A DNA stretch of 9,390 nucleotides from Campylobacteraceae bacterium (GTDB lineage: Bacteria; Campylobacterota; Campylobacteria; Campylobacterales; Sulfurospirillaceae). The translations under genes and the position numbers were made by a program. How positions within the stretch are numbered: position 1 is the stretch's first letter; each line of letters starts with the position of its first letter. Below, piece after piece: positions 6,936 to 9,390 of this stretch. The stretch is taken from contig JALUMZ010000169.1 of assembly GCA_027055635.1 (NCBI GenBank), positions 1-9,390 of the forward strand, in the 5' to 3' direction. The notes below the pieces were generated by a model. It was not told the DNA's origin and made no database searches. It was given only the letters and a program-made list of their open reading frames with translations.

Positions 6936-7615
6936 TGTATGAGTTTATATCCTATACCTCTTATGGCATGTATATATTTGGGGTTTTTAGAGTTTTCTTT
7001 TAGCTTATTTCTGATTCTTCCTATCATAACATCTATGCTTTTATTTGAAGTATCTTCATTTATGGCATCTATATTGTATATCAACTCCTCTCTTGATACT
7101 ACTCCACCACCTTTTTTGATAAGATAAGCAAGGATTTCATACTCTGCTACAGTTAAATTTAGCTCTTCACCTAAAAATTCAATACTCATCTTCTCTTCAT
7201 TTAGGATTAAATCTTTTTTTTCTTGAGATTGATGCTTGTCTGCTTTAAAGTCCTGATGATGTCTCCTTAATAGACTCATAATTCTAGCTCTGAGTTCAAG
7301 TGGATCGTAAGGTTTTGGCAAATAATCATCCGCACCGTTTTCTAGTGCTGTAACTTTGTCTGTTATATCATGTCTTGCTGAAGAGATTATGATGGGTGTT
7401 ATGTGTCTTTTTCTTATCTCTTTACAAACTTCAAGTCCATCAAGACCAGGCAGTGTCAAATCAAGTATAATTAAGTCAAATTTATCACGATCTAGATGAG
7501 ATATGCCGATATATGGCTCCTCGGCTATCGTGGTACTTATATCAAATTGCTCTAAATACTCTGCCAATATTTCTGCTAATTCCAAATCATCTTCAATCAT
7601 TAACAACTTTATCAT
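6932..7615 (-). CDS. OmpR/PhoB-family (ArsR-like) response regulator
   Basis: 227 residues. A cytoplasmic transcription factor activated by phosphorylation from the downstream-encoded kinase. Receiver domain, residues 1-118: acidic pair E8/D9/D10, phosphoacceptor D52 in LIILDLTLPGLDG, switch serine S79 (IIISSAR), K101 in LPKPYDP. A charged linker (about 120-135) leads to the OmpR-type winged helix (about 137-227) with LTVAEYEILAYL, the recognition helix around NKSIDVMIGRIRNKL, and the terminal wing IHAIRGIGYKLIQ. Length and all receiver residues are standard. The start is supported by AAAGG (plus-strand 7626-7630) with a 10-nt spacer. The gene follows a 106-nt spacer containing a large palindrome that could be its leader hairpin or an operator. 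It may regulate its own operon; target genes cannot be inferred. The name ArsR refers to the H. pylori acid-response regulator, not the arsenic repressor. Confidence 0.94.
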   Translation of the reverse strand: MIKLLMIEDDLELAEILAEYLEQFDISTTIAEEPYIGISHLDRDKFDLIILDLTLPGLDGLEVCKEIRKRHITPIIISSARHDITDKVTALENGADDYLPKPYDPLELRARIMSLLRRHHQDFKADKHQSQEKKDLILNEEKMSIEFLGEELNLTVAEYEILAYLIKKGGGVVSREELIYNIDAINEDTSNKSIDVMIGRIRNKLKENSKNPKYIHAIRGIGYKLIQ

Positions 7616-7637
7616 AAGATAAATACCTTTTCATCTT

Positions 7638-7693
7638 TTAAGGGTACCTCTGATAACCCTATGCACTGATAGCTTTATCAGAGGTACCCTTAA
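7638..7693. repeat. Perfect 19-bp inverted repeat (56-nt palindrome) between kinase and regulator genes
   Basis: The left arm TTAAGGGTACCTCTGATAA (7638-7656) is exactly complementary to the right arm TTATCAGAGGTACCCTTAA (7675-7693). Within the 18-nt centre, CTAT (7659-7662) and ATAG (7669-7672) can extend the stem beyond a 2x2 internal loop, closing on a 6-nt loop. Each arm holds a GGTACC palindrome. No T-run follows on either strand, so it is not a canonical intrinsic terminator, although it could stop or process the upstream kinase transcript. It could also be the 5' leader hairpin of the regulator mRNA, an operator, or a small dispersed palindromic element. No second copy is visible in this window and no clear target-site duplication flanks it. 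Confidence 0.9.
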
Positions 7694-7698
7694 GTATT

Positions 7699-7704
7699 AT
7701 TGTA
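7699..7704 (-). promoter_or_regulatory. Candidate -10 element for the regulator-kinase operon
   Basis: The minus strand reads TACAAT (one mismatch to TATAAT), about 85 nt upstream of the regulator start. Transcription starting about 7 nt downstream would begin near 7692, at the outer edge of the inverted repeat. No -35 match is evident. It is the best hexamer I found in the 7616-7721 spacer, but is unproven. Confidence 0.35.
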
Positions 7705-7721
7705 CCACAAGGGAACTTATT

Positions 7722-9390
7722 TTAGAGTATAATAGTAAATCGAACTTTTCTATCCCCAATATTTTGGGCAAAAATTTTACCATTCATTTTATTTTCTATG
7801 ATGATTTTAGACATGTATAAACCTATCCCTGTGCCATAATTGTATTTTGTAGTGAAATATGGATTAAAAATTTTATCTATGATATCTTCTTGAATTCCTC
7901 CGCAGTTATCCTCTACATGTATATTTATATTTCCCTCTTCTATATCGGAATATATACTTATTGCAGGTTCTTTTATATCTCTCATCAGAGCTATCTCTTT
8001 TGAGTTTGATATTATATTTAATAAAACTTGTGAAAATTCACTCGAATACCCCTCGACAACTAATTTCTCATCTATATTGACATGTATATCTATATTGTGA
8101 TACTTCAATGATGAGCTTACGATAGAAATCGTTTTGGTGATATTTTCTGATAAAGAAAATTTTTCTTTTTTATTATTTGGATTATAGAACTCTCTAAAGT
8201 CATCAATGGTTTTTGACATATATTCAAGCAAGTCATTAGCTTCATCAATTCTGTTAGAGAGATATTTTTTATTTAGTTCACTATAATCATAAGCAGACTC
8301 TATATCGAAAAACAGCCCGGAAAGCTCAGATATGGGCTGCCTCCATTGATGAGCAATATTGCCTATCATTTCGCCCATAGATGCCATTTTTGATTTTTGC
8401 ATTAGCAATTTTTCTTGTGTATCTTTCTCTTTTTTGAGTTGAATCCTCTCGCTTATATCTCTTAATGATGAAAACAACAACTCTTCTGTATTGTGCTGAT
8501 ACAGAACGCAACTCAATTCGATATGTCTCATTTTCTTATCTTCTGTTATCAATAAAACCTTATCTAGTAGTTCTCCTTTTTTAAACAGCTTTTTTTTATC
8601 AAATTTTTTAAACAGCTCAAAAAAATCTCTACCTATCAAGCTTCTTTCATATCCGCTTAATCGTTTTGCCAAATCATTTGTGCTTATAATATTTGCTTTT
8701 TTCTTATCTGTTATCTTTGAAATGATGAAACCGTCATTGCTGTGGTTGAAAAGCAGCTGATATTTTCTTTCATTGCTTATCACTTTTAATCTATAATTTT
8801 TGAATATTTTTTCAATTTTTCTAGCTATAAAATAAGAAATGATAAAAAATAGAAGTGTTACAAAAGCTATACTTAAGACCAAAGAGATAATTTTTTCTCT
8901 TAAATTTCTATTTGAAATTTTGGTTTCTTGATCAATTATACTGTTTATCCTTGTCAAATCTGCCCCATATGCAATAAACAGTCTTTGATTTTGAAGAAAT
9001 GTAGAATACAAAAGTTCGTTTGTATTTGTGTAAAAGATATTGCCTCTATATCGACTTTTTGCCAATATTTTCTGAACCAAATCGATAGTTTTCTTTGTTG
9101 TTTTTATATTTTTTTTCAATAATAATTTTGAATATTTTTTTATATCGCTTAAGCTCTCTATTTTGTATATAAATGCAAACTCATCATCACTTAGTTTTCT
9201 TTTTTCTAATTTATCTTTTAGATATTTGATTATGGGTTCTCTGTTTTGGATATATCTGCTTGAGCCGATAATGATGTCAAGGCCGGGGATATACTTGGAG
9301 TATGTTATTTTCTTTTGAATTTTACTGCTATTTGGCATATACCATAAAAAATCAACAAAAGAATCAGTAGATTTTGATCTATCTATTATC
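7722..9390 (-). CDS. Cache-PAS sensor histidine kinase (N-terminus cut by window edge)
   Basis: The frame stays open beyond the ATG at 9336-9338 to the edge (17 more codons, reading ...STDSFVDFLWY), which continues a Cache domain; the true start is outside. Numbering from that internal Met: end of one Cache module at 1-31 (ITYSKYIPGLDIIIGSSRYI); a second Cache-like extracytoplasmic part about 36-148; TM about 151-173; PAS about 188-295 (LLFNHSNDGFIIS...SLRDISER); coiled coil about 296-320; H box with H330 in GNIAHQWRQP; N box LLNIISNS (439-446); G1 VEDNCGGI (475-482); F box FNPYFTTK (491-498); G2 GTGIGLYMS (502-510). The residue after the histidine is Q, not the usual E/D, as in the AHQWRQP kinases common in Campylobacterota. 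It presumably senses a periplasmic small molecule by Cache and a second signal by PAS. Its partner regulator may be upstream of the window or the one downstream. Confidence 0.92.
   Translation of the reverse strand, partial: IIDRSKSTDSFVDFLWYMPNSSKIQKKITYSKYIPGLDIIIGSSRYIQNREPIIKYLKDKLEKRKLSDDEFAFIYKIESLSDIKKYSKLLLKKNIKTTKKTIDLVQKILAKSRYRGNIFYTNTNELLYSTFLQNQRLFIAYGADLTRINSIIDQETKISNRNLREKIISLVLSIAFVTLLFFIISYFIARKIEKIFKNYRLKVISNERKYQLLFNHSNDGFIISKITDKKKANIISTNDLAKRLSGYERSLIGRDFFELFKKFDKKKLFKKGELLDKVLLITEDKKMRHIELSCVLYQHNTEELLFSSLRDISERIQLKKEKDTQEKLLMQKSKMASMGEMIGNIAHQWRQPISELSGLFFDIESAYDYSELNKKYLSNRIDEANDLLEYMSKTIDDFREFYNPNNKKEKFSLSENITKTISIVSSSLKYHNIDIHVNIDEKLVVEGYSSEFSQVLLNIISNSKEIALMRDIKEPAISIYSDIEEGNINIHVEDNCGGIQEDIIDKIFNPYFTTKYNYGTGIGLYMSKIIIENKMNGKIFAQNIGDRKVRFTIIL
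8577..8617. repeat. In-frame 14-bp direct repeat within the Cache-PAS kinase
   Basis: TTTTTTAAACAGCT occurs at 8577-8590 and 8604-8617, 27 nt (nine codons) apart. On the coding strand it yields the doubled LFKK in ELFKKFDKKKLFKKGEL, in the PAS region. It is probably a minor local duplication or lysine-rich coincidence; copy-number change would keep the frame. Confidence 0.6.

Noticed and set aside
6774..7127. 117-codon open frame on the plus strand
   Set aside because: It is antisense to the regulator and kinase genes, which have complete motifs; composition looks like a shadow and no ribosome binding site or family is recognised.
7638..7693. Intrinsic terminator for the Cache-PAS kinase
   Set aside because: The stem is strong, but the downstream minus-strand sequence (AAGATGAAAAGG) has no U-run; kept as an inverted repeat of unknown role.
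7727..7733. TATAAT on the plus strand near the end of the Cache-PAS kinase gene
   Set aside because: It points into the antisense of the kinase with no plus-strand gene downstream; AT-rich coincidence is the simpler reading.
9336..9338. ATG as the start of the Cache-PAS kinase
   Set aside because: In-frame codons up to 9389 continue Cache-domain sequence; starting here would cut the domain and leave no N-terminal membrane segment.

Overview
The window looks like a chromosomal segment from a member of the Campylobacterota (former Epsilonproteobacteria), probably a free-living Sulfurimonas-like lineage. The reasons are the AT-rich coding, Campylobacterota-type protein signatures (an ArsS-like kinase and an 'AHQWRQP' histidine kinase), and the gene order helicase / small periplasmic protein / lolA / secA / lolC-type permease. 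From memory this order matches Campylobacter jejuni (Cj0945c to Cj0941c), and lolA-secA-permease also occurs in Helicobacter pylori. The genus is inference; no search was run.

Left half (1-5691). A 5'-truncated Pif1/RecD-like SF1 helicase is followed 2 nt later by a short exported protein whose C-terminal half resembles the FliL fold. Converging on it is lolA (minus strand), the periplasmic lipoprotein carrier. A 109-nt gap with divergent promoter candidates separates lolA from secA, the preprotein translocase ATPase. secA runs directly into a LolC/E/F-type permease. The permease has no ATG at its expected start: the homologous N-terminus begins at an ATA that overlaps the secA stop as ATAA, where ATGA would be usual. 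The block joins lipoprotein export (SecA) to lipoprotein release and transport (LolC-type permease, LolA).

Right half (5700-9390, all minus strand). Transcription runs from the right edge leftwards: a Cache-TM-PAS histidine kinase truncated at its N-terminus by the window edge, then a 106-nt spacer, then an OmpR-type response regulator overlapping by 4 nt (ATGA) an ArsS-like histidine kinase. The spacer is dominated by a perfect 19-bp inverted repeat with an 18-nt centre. A -10-like TACAAT is placed so that the regulator's mRNA would begin at the edge of this repeat.

The window is densely coding and mostly conserved core genes. No RNA genes, CRISPR, insertion sequences or obvious defence or mobile systems were seen, and no gap exceeds about 110 nt. 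The most notable items are the non-ATG start of the permease, the palindrome ahead of the regulator, the exported FliL-like protein, and the kinase-regulator-kinase arrangement.
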